Shown here one piece after another: positions 1 through 8,242 of a stretch of 64,000 bases of DNA (the stretch's first letter is position 1; each line of letters begins with the position of its first letter). Source of the stretch: Zhihengliuella sp. ISTPL4 (lineage in GTDB: Bacteria > Actinomycetota > Actinomycetes > Actinomycetales > Microbacteriaceae); assembly GCF_002848265.1 (NCBI RefSeq), contig NZ_CP025422.1:1364001-1428000 (forward strand). The letters are read 5' to 3'. The position numbers and the translations under genes are program-made. The notes below the pieces were generated by a model that made no database searches, was not told where the DNA came from, and saw nothing but the letters and a program-made list of their open reading frames with translations.

Positions 1-3000
1 GTGTGGATCCGACAGGGGTGGACGCGGCGTTGGGTGTCGGCGCAGTGCGCTTCGACCTGCGCGGTGAAGCTCGCCGCCGACATACCGCGGGCGACCTCCG
101 CCACGCGGTGCAGGAACCGCGACCGCGCCTCGGTGTCGAGAGCGTGCTGATGCGCGACACGGTAGTCGCTCTTGGCGAGGGTCTTGGAGACGATCACGAG
201 GCGCGCACCGCCGAGCGAGGCGGGCGAGGCGCCCGGCACGAGACCCTGCTGCACCGCGATCTGGTAAGCCGCCAGTTGAGCGTGATCGACGACGCCGCCG
301 TCCGATTCCGGATCGGTCTTCCCCGTCTTGAGATCGACGACCACCGTCGTCCCCTCAGGGGCACCGGCCATGGATTCCCAGCCGCGTCCTCGCGCGTGTC
401 CGTGCTCACCACCGCCGGGCGGATAGGCCTCGACGCGGTCGATGTAGCCGTGCACGATCGCGCGGTGCGCGCGGTCGTCTCCGACCGGGTGCACGGTCGG
501 CTCCGGCGTCTCGCCGGAGACGTCGACGGCGAACCGGAACTCCACCTCGCTGCCGAGGACCCGTCCGCCGTCTCTCGTCACCTCGCCGATGTAACTGTGC
601 AGCCGGTCGACGAAGAGGTCGGCGCGCCGACGCTCCTTCCGGCCGATCCAAGCGGTCTCGAAGTCGAGTTCGGGCCAGTGCTCGTCGACGATCGCCCGCA
701 TCCGCGCGAGGTCGCCGTCCGGCACCCGCTCCATCGCCTCGTGGACGATGGTGCCGATCCCGGCCGTGGGCGGCATGACGGTGTCCCCGCCGAGTGCGGA
801 GACCACCCAGTTGAGTCCGCACTCCTCGTACGACTCCACGGCGGACGGGGAGACGCGTGCTCCCGCCGCGGCGAGGTCGCGCAGCGGCGCCGCGGTGGAG
901 GGCGGGGTCACTCCGTACCAGTCCTGCGGATGCGCTCCGGGCACGCCCTCGCGGGCGAGGACCGCCAGTTGGGCGGCCGCCTCGCGGCGCGCGGGTTCGG
1001 AGCGCGTCGTGGTGAGCACCCGACGGTGCCGGGCGACCAGTCCGCGCAGCGTCAGGGGGTGCTCCGCAGAGGCATGGCGCTCCGGCGGCTCCGGTGCGGG
1101 GAGGAAACCGAAGAAGGCACTGGGCGTGAGGTCGTCGTCGTCCACGGCGGTGACGAGCAGGCGGTGTCGGGCTCGCGAGATCGCCCGCACGAACAGCCGC
1201 AGCTCGTCGTGCAGCGCCGCGCGGCGCCTGTCGAGGATGCCGGGAACCTCGATCGGCAGGCCGGAGCGTGCGGCGGCCAGAGCGTCGGCCAGACGCCAGG
1301 TCTGGAGCAGTCCGCCGCGCAGCCGGACATTGGGCCAGACGCCGTCCTGCAACCCCGCGACGACCACCGCATCGAACTCCGTTCCCAGGGCGGTCGCGGG
1401 CGTGAGCAGCGTGACCGTGCCGGGGCGCTCCGGGGCGGACAGCGTGTCCTCCGGCACCTCGCTGTCCAGGATGTCGCGCACGAACACTTCGGGGCGCTCG
1501 TTCGGGGTGCGCTCGACGAACCGCTTCGCCGCATCGAAGAGGGCCACGAGGGCATCCAGCGACCGCGCCGTCTCGGCGCCGGTCGGCAGGAGGGAGATCT
1601 CCCGCCACGCGACCTGCAGCCGCCGTCCGTCGACGGCCCTGGCCTGCTCCCAGATCCGCCAGAGCAGATCGTGGATCGTCTCGCCCGCGGCTGCGGCACG
1701 GGCGACCGCGGCCACCGTCTCCGCGAAACGCTCGGCGGTCCGCGACTCCGGTGCATCGATGAGCGTGAGGGTCGCGGGCGTCGACATCGCGGCCCGCAGG
1801 AGCTCCCTGGCCGGGGTGGAACCGCCCTGCCCGAGTTCGAGGTGCCGCAGCCGCGCGCGCAGCCGGCGGAGCGCGATCGCGTCCATGCCGCCGAACGGCG
1901 TCCGGAGGGCCTCCTCCCACGCCTGCACGGTGCGCTCCTCGTCCGGGGTCAGCGCGAGCCGCACGATGCCGACGATGTCACGCACGATCCCCTCGCTGCC
2001 GAGCGGACGCTGCACGCCCGCGGCCCGCGTCGGGATCTCCCGCGCGGCGAGCTCGGTCTCCAGGGCCGTGACTTGGCGGGTGTCATGGGCGATGACCGCC
2101 ATCCGCTCCCACGGGACACCGGCGCTGAGGTGCCAGTCGCGCATGACCCCGGCGATGCGGTCGTACTCCTCGTAAGGCGACGGTGCGAGGAACGTCGTCA
2201 CTTCCGCGCCCTCCTCCGCCTCCGCCGGCACCGGCGCGCGACGGTGCTCGACGCGCCCGGAGACGCCGATCGCCTGCGTCACCGTGCGCGTCAGCGCCGT
2301 CAGCAGCGGGCGCTGGCGATGGGCGCCGTCGAGCACATGCACCTTGCCGAGCGCGCCGGCGAGCTGCGCGAACAGCTCGGGGCTCGCTCCGCGGAAGGCA
2401 CCGGAGGAGATGTCGGGGTCGCCGAACGCCTGCACCGCCACGCCCCGGTCCAGGAGGGCCCGCACGACGCCGATCCCTCCGCGTGTCAGCTCCTGGGCAT
2501 CGTCGATGAGCACGACCCGCAGGGGCGCCAGCGGCCCGAGCGTCGCGCCGTCAGCCGTACGGAGAATCGCGGCTGCCTCGCTGAGCAGGTCGGCGGCATC
2601 GCGGTGCGCGGATCGCAGGGCGTCGAGCACCGTACGATATTCCTCCACGAAGTCGGCCGCTGCCGCCCAGACGGGGTCGCCGGTCGCGCGCAGTTCCCCG
2701 ACGCTCGCGCCCAGTTCGGTGCATTCGGCGAGGAAGGCGCGCAGCTCGGACCGGAAGCCCTTGGAGGCGCGGACGGGCTCACTCAGAGCCGCCGGCCAGG
2801 AGATGCGCCCGTCCTCGGCGTCGCCGGCGAGCAGCTCGGCGATGATGCGGTCCTGATCGGCACCGGTGAGCAGAGCCGGAGGCTCGGACCCTTCTCGGAC
2901 CATCGCACCGCGGACGAGCTGGAAGGCGAAAGACCCCAGCGACCGCGCCAGCGGTCCGGGTGTCGCCTGTCCGATGCGTACCCCGATGCGGTCGCGCAGC

Positions 3001-3188
3001 GCGGTCGCCGCCTGCCGGCTGGGTGTGAGCGCCAGCACCTCCTCCGGCCGCAGTCCCTCGGCGTCGAGAAGCCGCACGACGCGGTCGACGAGCGTGCGCG
3101 TCTTGCCGGTGCCCGGGGCGCCGATGACGACACCGGACGCGGTCGCCGGCGCCGTGATCACGGCTCGTTGCGCGGCGTCCGACCTCAT
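1..3188 (-). CDS. AdnA-like UvrD-family ATP-dependent DNA helicase with C-terminal PD-(D/E)XK nuclease (partial, 3' end outside window)
   Basis: One frame stays open from an ATG at 3188 to the left edge, giving at least 1062 residues. Walker A GAPGTGKT lies at residues 23-30. Helicase motif II reads DDAQ at 229-232, where UvrD relatives normally have DExQ. The C-terminal third carries a RecB-type nuclease motif, D952-L-K954 in VVDLKTGK. Candidate Fe-S ligands are Cys790, Cys1049 and Cys1059, with the last ligand presumably beyond the window. Such proteins act in double-strand-break end resection. Of the mycobacterial AdnA/AdnB pair, AdnA is the better match because the neighbouring DUF3107, ferritin-like and DEAD-helicase genes sit next to adnA there (established synteny, recalled not searched). 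The partner would lie downstream, off the window. The start has a TAGCGT box six bases upstream, so the mRNA may be leaderless. Family assignment is firm; AdnA versus another UvrD-nuclease is inferred. Confidence 0.85.
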   Translation of the reverse strand, partial: MRSDAAQRAVITAPATASGVVIGAPGTGKTRTLVDRVVRLLDAEGLRPEEVLALTPSRQAATALRDRIGVRIGQATPGPLARSLGSFAFQLVRGAMVREGSEPPALLTGADQDRIIAELLAGDAEDGRISWPAALSEPVRASKGFRSELRAFLAECTELGASVGELRATGDPVWAAAADFVEEYRTVLDALRSAHRDAADLLSEAAAILRTADGATLGPLAPLRVVLIDDAQELTRGGIGVVRALLDRGVAVQAFGDPDISSGAFRGASPELFAQLAGALGKVHVLDGAHRQRPLLTALTRTVTQAIGVSGRVEHRRAPVPAEAEEGAEVTTFLAPSPYEEYDRIAGVMRDWHLSAGVPWERMAVIAHDTRQVTALETELAAREIPTRAAGVQRPLGSEGIVRDIVGIVRLALTPDEERTVQAWEEALRTPFGGMDAIALRRLRARLRHLELGQGGSTPARELLRAAMSTPATLTLIDAPESRTAERFAETVAAVARAAAAGETIHDLLWRIWEQARAVDGRRLQVAWREISLLPTGAETARSLDALVALFDAAKRFVERTPNERPEVFVRDILDSEVPEDTLSAPERPGTVTLLTPATALGTEFDAVVVAGLQDGVWPNVRLRGGLLQTWRLADALAAARSGLPIEVPGILDRRRAALHDELRLFVRAISRARHRLLVTAVDDDDLTPSAFFGFLPAPEPPERHASAEHPLTLRGLVARHRRVLTTTRSEPARREAAAQLAVLAREGVPGAHPQDWYGVTPPSTAAPLRDLAAAGARVSPSAVESYEECGLNWVVSALGGDTVMPPTAGIGTIVHEAMERVPDGDLARMRAIVDEHWPELDFETAWIGRKERRRADLFVDRLHSYIGEVTRDGGRVLGSEVEFRFAVDVSGETPEPTVHPVGDDRAHRAIVHGYIDRVEAYPPGGGEHGHARGRGWESMAGAPEGTTVVVDLKTGKTDPESDGGVVDHAQLAAYQIAVQQGLVPGASPASLGGARLVIVSKTLAKSDYRVAHQHALDTEARSRFLHRVAEVARGMSAASFTAQVEAHCADTQRRVHPCRIH

Positions 3189-3194
3189 CCCTCC

Positions 3195-3200
3195 ACGCTA
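3195..3200 (-). promoter_or_regulatory. -10 box (TAGCGT) for the helicase-nuclease gene, leaderless type
   Basis: TAGCGT on the minus strand ends six bases before the ATG at 3188. Transcription would therefore start at or next to the start codon. No good -35 is visible. Confidence 0.45.
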
Positions 3201-3338
3201 TCGGGAGGCGCGGACATCGGCGTCGAGCACGGGGCTCGCCACAGGCTGTGCGCTCAGGGCGAAACCACCGGCGCCGCCGGTCCCCCCGGTCCGTCGCGCG
3301 ATAGAGTTGCCGAGTCCGACGAACTTCAAGGAGCACGC

Positions 3339-3563
3339 GTGGAAATCCGCATCGGCATCATCAACACCGGCCGCGAGCTGAGCTTCGACACCGCCGCCAC
3401 GGCGGACGAGGTCCGCACCCAGGTCTCCACAGCTCTGGAGCAGAGCGCCTCGCACCTGAGCTTCGCCGATGTGAAGGGGAACTCCTACATCGTGCCGACC
3501 GCGAACCTCGCCTACATCGAGCTGGGCACCGAGGAGTCGCGCCGCGTGGGCTTCGTCGCCTGA
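3339..3563 (+). CDS. DUF3107 family protein
   Basis: A 74-residue acidic protein beginning MEIRIGIINTGREL and ending in GFVA. It matches the actinobacterial DUF3107 family (mycobacterial TB9.4-like), whose members are of similar length and have no established biochemical function. The GTG start at 3339 is chosen because AAGGAG lies five bases upstream (3328-3333) and because the family begins with this V/MEIRIGI strand. A TAGAGT box at 3302-3307 is a plausible -10, facing away from the divergent helicase-nuclease gene. The next gene follows after seven bases, so the two are probably co-transcribed. Family call is confident; role unknown. Confidence 0.88.
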   Translation: MEIRIGIINTGRELSFDTAATADEVRTQVSTALEQSASHLSFADVKGNSYIVPTANLAYIELGTEESRRVGFVA

Positions 3564-3570
3564 AACGCGC

Positions 3571-3858
3571 ATGTACATCCTCCTCGCCCTCGTCGGTGCG
3601 TGCGTGCTCGGCATCGCCGTGCACTTCCTGATCGGTGGCCGCGAGCTGCGCGGCGTCGCGCTCGCTCCGGCGATCGCGACAGCGGTCGCGGCGGTCGTCT
3701 ACACCGGCGCGCAGTGGGCCGGCGTCGGCGAGGACAGCGTCTGGCTGTGGCTCGCGAGCACCCTCGGCGCCGCGCTGGTCGCCGCCCTCGCGACGGCGGC
3801 CCTCACCGCGGCGCGTCGCCGCGGGGACGAGCGCACGAAGGCCGCCCTCGGGATCTGA
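3571..3858 (+). CDS. Small integral membrane protein of unknown function
   Basis: A 95-residue protein with three hydrophobic stretches, at about residues 2-22, 28-48 and 56-82. It ends in a basic, soluble tail rich in Arg. I do not recognise a family. It starts seven bases after the DUF3107 stop and shares its strand, so it likely belongs to the same transcript. It converges on the ferritin-like gene, whose stop codon lies only two bases away. Confidence 0.7.
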   Translation: MYILLALVGACVLGIAVHFLIGGRELRGVALAPAIATAVAAVVYTGAQWAGVGEDSVWLWLASTLGAALVAALATAALTAARRRGDERTKAALGI

Positions 3859-3859
3859 G

Positions 3860-4573
3860 TCAGGACGCGAGGCCCATCGCGTCCATGCGCCGGGCGTGCG
3901 CCCCCATGAGCTCCGTGTACACGGGCTCGATGCGGGCCTCCTCCACGGCGAGGAGTTCCGGCCGCAGGGCCGCACGACAGACGAGGATCGTGTCGCCGAC
4001 GAGGCGCCGCGCCCACATGGACAGCAGGGAGCGCCACTCCTCGTCGCTCTCGATCGTCTCCTGGATGATCGCGACGATCTCGTGCCGCGCATCGTCCTCG
4101 CGCAGGACCTCGGCGACCCGCCGCCCCGTCTCGCCATAGCTCCCGGCGAGCGCGAGGTAGAAGTCGTCGAGCATGCCGGCCGTGATGTAGACCGCGAGCA
4201 GGGTCTCGCGCGGTCGCGCGCCGATCGTCTTGCGCCGGAAGGCGTCCAGGTGCTCACGGAACGGGAGCATGAGCTGCGTCGGGTCCTCCCCGCGTGCCGC
4301 GATGAGGTCGACGATGCCGCGGTGCTTGGTGAGCGCGGCGCCCGCGGCCCGCGACAGGGATTCCTTCTCCGCGAGCTCGGGGGTGGCGCGGATGAGCCGC
4401 GTCAGCGTCTCGAAATACCCGAGCTGGAGGTAGGCGGCCTGACCGAGGAACCGGTCGAGCTCGGGTGCCAGCTCCGCGAAGTCGATGCGCGTCGCATCGC
4501 TCTGCTCGCCGCGGCTGCGCAGGGCGAGGGTGCGTCGCGGCGCGGCATCGCGCTGCCAGAACCACTTAACCAC
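3860..4573 (-). CDS. Ferritin-like fold protein
   Basis: A 237-residue, largely helical protein. Repeated acidic and histidine positions (for example HLDAF, DDARHEIV, ESDEEW) resemble the four-helix ferritin-like/tRNA-hydroxylase-like fold. Homologues sit beside DUF3107 and rhlE-type helicase genes in mycobacteria (Rv3210c-like, recalled). Its substrate is unknown, and the metal ligands cannot be assigned without an alignment. The start codon faces the DEAD-box helicase gene across a 193-bp divergent region. Confidence 0.75.
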   Translation of the reverse strand: MVKWFWQRDAAPRRTLALRSRGEQSDATRIDFAELAPELDRFLGQAAYLQLGYFETLTRLIRATPELAEKESLSRAAGAALTKHRGIVDLIAARGEDPTQLMLPFREHLDAFRRKTIGARPRETLLAVYITAGMLDDFYLALAGSYGETGRRVAEVLREDDARHEIVAIIQETIESDEEWRSLLSMWARRLVGDTILVCRAALRPELLAVEEARIEPVYTELMGAHARRMDAMGLAS

Positions 4574-4653
4574 GAGGTGTTCCTCCCGAGTCGGCCACGT
4601 CGTTCACAATACTCGGGAGACGCGGTCCTCCCTGTCCTGAGCCGCCCCTCCGG

Positions 4654-4659
4654 TAGGCT
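4654..4659 (+). promoter_or_regulatory. Candidate -10 (TAGGCT) for the DEAD-box helicase at 4767
   Basis: TAGGCT in the divergent region between the ferritin-like and helicase genes. It implies a leader of about 100 bases, which contains a GCGGGGCCCCGC palindrome near 4679-4690. No clear -35 is present. Confidence 0.4.
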
Positions 4660-4766
4660 GGGCGTGTCCCCGCCGTCGGAGCGGGGCCCCGCGCCTGTGG
4701 CACACGAGACGGCGTGGCTCCGTTTACGAGGCGATCGCGAGGTCGCCGGACAGGCATCTGAACACA

Positions 4767-6287
4767 GTGACAAGTTTCGCCGAACTCGGCATCGACCAGG
4801 ACATCGTCGACGCACTGGCAGCGAAGGGCATCGTCGATGCCTTCCCGATCCAGGAGCAGACCATCCCCCTCGGCCTCCCGGGCCAGGACATCATCGGGCA
4901 GGCCAAGACCGGTACCGGCAAGACCTTCGGCTTCGGCATCCCGGTCGTGCAACGGCTCGGGAAGGACCCGGAGCCGGGCGTCAAGGCCCTCATCGTCGTC
5001 CCCACCCGCGAGCTCGCCGTGCAGGTCTACGAGGACATCGACCTCCTCACGAGCAACCGCTCCACGAGCGTCGTCGCGATCTACGGCGGCAAGGCGTACG
5101 AGGGGCAGATCGACCAGCTCAAGGCCGGAGCGCAGATCGTCGTCGGCACGCCCGGTCGTCTCATCGACCTCGCCGGCCAGCGTCTGCTCGACCTCTCGAA
5201 CGCGACCGAGGTCGTGCTCGACGAGGCCGACAAGATGCTCGACCTCGGCTTCCTCGCCGACATCGAGAAGATCTTCCAGAAGGTTCCGGCGGTACGGCAC
5301 ACGCAGCTGTTCTCCGCGACCATGCCCGGTCCGATCGTCGCGCTGGCACGGCGGTTCATGACCAACCCGATCCACATCCGCGCCAACGACCCGGACGAGG
5401 GTCTGACGCAGGCGAACATCAAGCACCTCGTCTACCGCGCCCACTCGCTCGACAAGGACGAGGTCATCGCCCGCATCCTGCAGGCCGAGGGCCGGGGCAA
5501 GACCGTGATCTTCACGCGCACGAAGCGCGCGGCGCAGCGCCTGGTGGACGAGCTGAACGATCGCGGTTTCAACGTGGGCGGCGTGCACGGCGACATGGGC
5601 CAGGATCAGCGCGAGCGTTCGATGGCCGCCTTCAAGGCCGGCAAGAAGGACGTCCTCGTGGCGACCGATGTGGCGGCGCGAGGCATCGACGTCGACGACG
5701 TCACCCACGTCATCAACCACACGATCCCCGATGAGGAGAAGACGTACCTCCACCGCGCGGGACGCACGGGCCGCGCCGGCAAGACGGGCATCGCGGTCAC
5801 GTTCGTGGACTGGGAGGACCTGCACAAGTGGGCGCTCATCAACCGCGCCCTCGAGTTCGGTCAGCCGGAGCCGATCGAGACCTACTCGTCGAGCCCGCAC
5901 CTGTACACCGACCTCGACATCCCCGAGGGCACCAAGGGCCGGCTCGTGAGCGCGCCGAAGAAGGAAGCCCCCAAGACCGAGCGCGCTCGCCGTCCGGAGC
6001 GCGCCGCGGACGCCGCCGCCGAGGGTACCGCGGAGGGCGGCACGCGTCGCCGTCGGCGCCGTCGCAACGGCTCGTCCCCGGTCGGCTCCACGTTCGCGGA
6101 GGGCACGTCCGAGGGGGCATCCGGCGAGGGCTCTGCCGCGCCGACCGCTGACCGCGGCGCTGAGGGTGCCGGCACGCACGACGGCGCCGGCAAGGAGCAC
6201 CATGACGGCAAGCCCGCTCCGGCACGCCGCCGTCGCCGCCGCCGCGGCGGTTCCGGTACCGGGGCGGCCCCCGTCACCGGCGCCTGA
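4767..6287 (+). CDS. DEAD-box ATP-dependent RNA helicase, RhlE/CsdA-like
   Basis: A 506-residue protein with the ordered SF2 RNA-helicase motifs. The Q motif FPIQEQ lies near 26-31, Walker A AKTGTGKT at 46-53, PTREL near 80, and DEAD at 152-155. SAT and the arginine-finger motif HRAGRTGRAG follow. The C-terminal ~110 residues are low-complexity, with Arg-rich patches (RRRRRRNG and RRRRRRRGG types) expected to bind RNA nonspecifically. The GTG start at 4767 gives the family-typical MTSFAELG beginning. It is the analogue of mycobacterial RhlE by synteny. Such helicases act in RNA turnover, ribosome assembly and cold adaptation; the specific role here is not determinable. It ends six bases from the convergent DUF817 gene. 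Confidence 0.93.
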   Translation: MTSFAELGIDQDIVDALAAKGIVDAFPIQEQTIPLGLPGQDIIGQAKTGTGKTFGFGIPVVQRLGKDPEPGVKALIVVPTRELAVQVYEDIDLLTSNRSTSVVAIYGGKAYEGQIDQLKAGAQIVVGTPGRLIDLAGQRLLDLSNATEVVLDEADKMLDLGFLADIEKIFQKVPAVRHTQLFSATMPGPIVALARRFMTNPIHIRANDPDEGLTQANIKHLVYRAHSLDKDEVIARILQAEGRGKTVIFTRTKRAAQRLVDELNDRGFNVGGVHGDMGQDQRERSMAAFKAGKKDVLVATDVAARGIDVDDVTHVINHTIPDEEKTYLHRAGRTGRAGKTGIAVTFVDWEDLHKWALINRALEFGQPEPIETYSSSPHLYTDLDIPEGTKGRLVSAPKKEAPKTERARRPERAADAAAEGTAEGGTRRRRRRRNGSSPVGSTFAEGTSEGASGEGSAAPTADRGAEGAGTHDGAGKEHHDGKPAPARRRRRRRGGSGTGAAPVTGA

Positions 6288-6293
6288 TCCGCG

Positions 6294-7202
6294 TCATCGT
6301 CGTTCGAGGGGCGCCCCACGGTCTTCCGTGGGGCGCCCCTCGTCGTGCAGGAGGGAACCGGGGACCTGCGGCGGGTAGACCCACGCGACGAGCACCACGG
6401 AGATGATCATCAGGAGGAACCAGGAGCTGAGCTTGCTCAGCGACACCGGCTGCCACCCCTCCGCCTGGTCCGGGTACGCCCACGCGCCCGCCCACGTGCC
6501 GATGTTCTCGGCGAGGTAGATGAACACCGCCACCCCGGCGAACACCGCGAGGAGCGGGAGTCGGATGGTGCGGCGCCACACACGGGCGTGCATGACGGTC
6601 GGCAGCCACAGCACCACCACGCCGGCGAGGAGCAGCCACCGCGCATCCCACCACCAGTGGTGGGTGAAGAAGTTGACGTAGATGGCAGCGGCCAGGATCG
6701 CCGTCAGCCACCGACGCGGGTAGCGGGTGAATCCGAGGTCGAACAGGCGGTACACCCGCACCATGTAGGAGCCGACGGCCGCATACATGAAGCCGCTGAA
6801 CAGCGGGACGCCGCCGATGCGGAGGATGCCGTCGGCCGCGTACGCCCAGGAGCCGACATCGGTCTTGAAGAGCTCCATCACGGTGCCCGTGATGTGGAAG
6901 AGCACGATCACCCAGAGCTCCCGTCCGCTCTCCAGGCGGAACACGAGCATCGCGACCTGGATGAGCACGGCCGCGATCGTCAAGGCGTCGTTGCGCGCGA
7001 GCGCCGCGTCGTCCGGGTACCAGAGGCGGGCGGCCACGATCAGCACCAGCAGCGCGGCCCCGAACACGCACGCCCACGCCTGCTTGAGGACGAAGACGAC
7101 GAATTCGGCGAGTCCGGCACGGAAGCCCGATGTCGGCACCGCACGGAGAAGTCGACGAGCGGTCGCATCGACGCGGCGCTCGACGGAGGTGGCACGTTGC
7201 AT
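6294..7202 (-). CDS. DUF817 family integral membrane protein
   Basis: A 302-residue polytopic protein with about eight hydrophobic segments. It has the DUF817 signature around FHITGTVMELFKTDVGSW and a later NFFTHHWWWDARW loop. The ATG at 7202 is chosen over upstream in-frame starts because the region upstream is overlapped by the neighbouring PHP gene. Function is unknown; the conserved His/Trp loops suggest a membrane enzyme or transporter (inference). The last 15 or so codons are encoded by a perfect inverted repeat that probably also terminates transcription. Confidence 0.85.
   Translation of the reverse strand: MQRATSVERRVDATARRLLRAVPTSGFRAGLAEFVVFVLKQAWACVFGAALLVLIVAARLWYPDDAALARNDALTIAAVLIQVAMLVFRLESGRELWVIVLFHITGTVMELFKTDVGSWAYAADGILRIGGVPLFSGFMYAAVGSYMVRVYRLFDLGFTRYPRRWLTAILAAAIYVNFFTHHWWWDARWLLLAGVVVLWLPTVMHARVWRRTIRLPLLAVFAGVAVFIYLAENIGTWAGAWAYPDQAEGWQPVSLSKLSSWFLLMIISVVLVAWVYPPQVPGSLLHDEGRPTEDRGAPLERR
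6305..6342. terminator. Bidirectional hairpin terminator inside the 3' end of the DUF817 gene
   Basis: A perfect 17-bp inverted repeat (arms 6305-6321 and 6326-6342) with a TCTT loop. It lies just downstream of the DEAD-box helicase stop and overlaps the last codons of the convergent DUF817 gene. No U tract follows, which is usual for actinobacterial hairpins. Confidence 0.8.
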
Positions 7203-7264
7203 GCCTGGGACCGTATCGGTCCGCCTCGACAGAACGCCGGGAGACCGCCGACAGTCCGCCGGAC

Positions 7265-8128
7265 TCAGGGACGCCGCGGGGCGGTGCCCGAGGCGCGGTC
7301 GATGATGCGGCCCACCATGGCGTCCGCCGTGGTGTTCTCGCCCGGCACGTTGGGCTTGCCCGCCCCGTGGTAGTCGCTGGACCCGGTCAGGATGAGGTCG
7401 TGCGCGCCGGCCAGCTCGCGCAGGATCCGCTTCCCTGCTGCGGTGTTCTCCCGGTGGTCCACCTCGAAACCCGCCAGGCCCGCGTCGATGAGCCGTTCGA
7501 TGTACGGCACGGGCATCATCCGGTCGCGACCGGCGGTCACGGGGTGGGCGATGATCGCCACGCCACCCGCCTCGGTGAGCAGCCGCACGGCGGTCAGTGG
7601 GTCCGGGGCGTAGTGCGGCTCGTAATAGCCCTCCCGCGGATGGAGTATTCCGTCGAAGGCCTCGCTCCGGTCTCGCACGATGCCACGCGCGACCAGGGCG
7701 TCGGCGATATGGGGGCGGCCGACGGTCGCGTCGAGCGTCGTCTGCGCGAGGACGTCGTCCCAATGCAGGTCGTAGTCGCGGCCGATGTTGCGGACGATGC
7801 GCTCCGCGCGACCGATCCGGTCGTTCCGGATCCGGTCGGTCTCGGCGCGCAGCGCTGCGTCCTCCGGGTCGAAGAGATACCCGAGGACGTGCACGCTGCG
7901 CCACTCGTGCTTGGCCGACAGCTCCATTCCCGGAAGGAAGGTCATGCCGAGGGCGACGGCGGCGTCACCGGCCTCCGTCCAACCGGTCGTGCGGTCATGG
8001 TCCGTGAGCGCCGCGGTCCGCACGCCGTGTCGGTGCGCCTGCCTCATGACCTCGGCGGGTGACTCGGTGCCGTCGGAATGGTTGGAGTGCAGGTGCAGGT
8101 CGGCGGGACCGGCGGGCGGAACGGGCAT
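7265..8128 (-). CDS. PHP-domain metal-dependent phosphoesterase
   Basis: A 287-residue PHP protein. Metal-binding motifs seen are H12-L-H14, D19, the T-D43-H44-D45 motif, an E in PGMELS, a later IIAHP, and SSDYHG near the C terminus. Relatives hydrolyse phosphoesters such as nucleoside 3',5'-bisphosphates or short oligonucleotides; the substrate here is not known. A TACGCT box lies six bases before the ATG, and the CGGAGG spacer could also serve as a ribosome-binding site. DUF817 follows on the same strand after 62 bp. Confidence 0.88.
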   Translation of the reverse strand: MPVPPAGPADLHLHSNHSDGTESPAEVMRQAHRHGVRTAALTDHDRTTGWTEAGDAAVALGMTFLPGMELSAKHEWRSVHVLGYLFDPEDAALRAETDRIRNDRIGRAERIVRNIGRDYDLHWDDVLAQTTLDATVGRPHIADALVARGIVRDRSEAFDGILHPREGYYEPHYAPDPLTAVRLLTEAGGVAIIAHPVTAGRDRMMPVPYIERLIDAGLAGFEVDHRENTAAGKRILRELAGAHDLILTGSSDYHGAGKPNVPGENTTADAMVGRIIDRASGTAPRRP

Positions 8129-8134
8129 CCTCCG

Positions 8135-8140
8135 AGCGTA
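8135..8140 (-). promoter_or_regulatory. -10 box (TACGCT) for the PHP gene, leaderless type
   Basis: TACGCT on the minus strand ends six bases before the ATG at 8128. It is one of ten such start-proximal boxes in the window. Confidence 0.45.
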
Positions 8141-8229
8141 CCGAGCACGGCGCCGCCCGGCGCGATATCGCCCACACGAAACGGCATGGATCCGCCGGCG
8201 CGAGGCAGAGATTTCTCAGGCGGCGCTTC

Positions 8230-8235
8230 TAGGCT
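8230..8235 (+). promoter_or_regulatory. -10 box (TAGGCT) for the EEP gene, leaderless type
   Basis: TAGGCT ends seven bases before the ATG at 8243. The transcript would start at or within a base of the start codon. Confidence 0.45.
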
Positions 8236-8242
8236 GGAGGGG

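Noticed and set aside
3..3338. A plus-strand open frame of more than 1100 codons covering the first 3.3 kb
   Set aside because: It is the antisense shadow of the helicase-nuclease gene. Its translation is Arg/Gly/His-rich with no motif, while the minus strand reads a helicase and nuclease with ordered motifs. Only its last 74 codons (DUF3107) are real.
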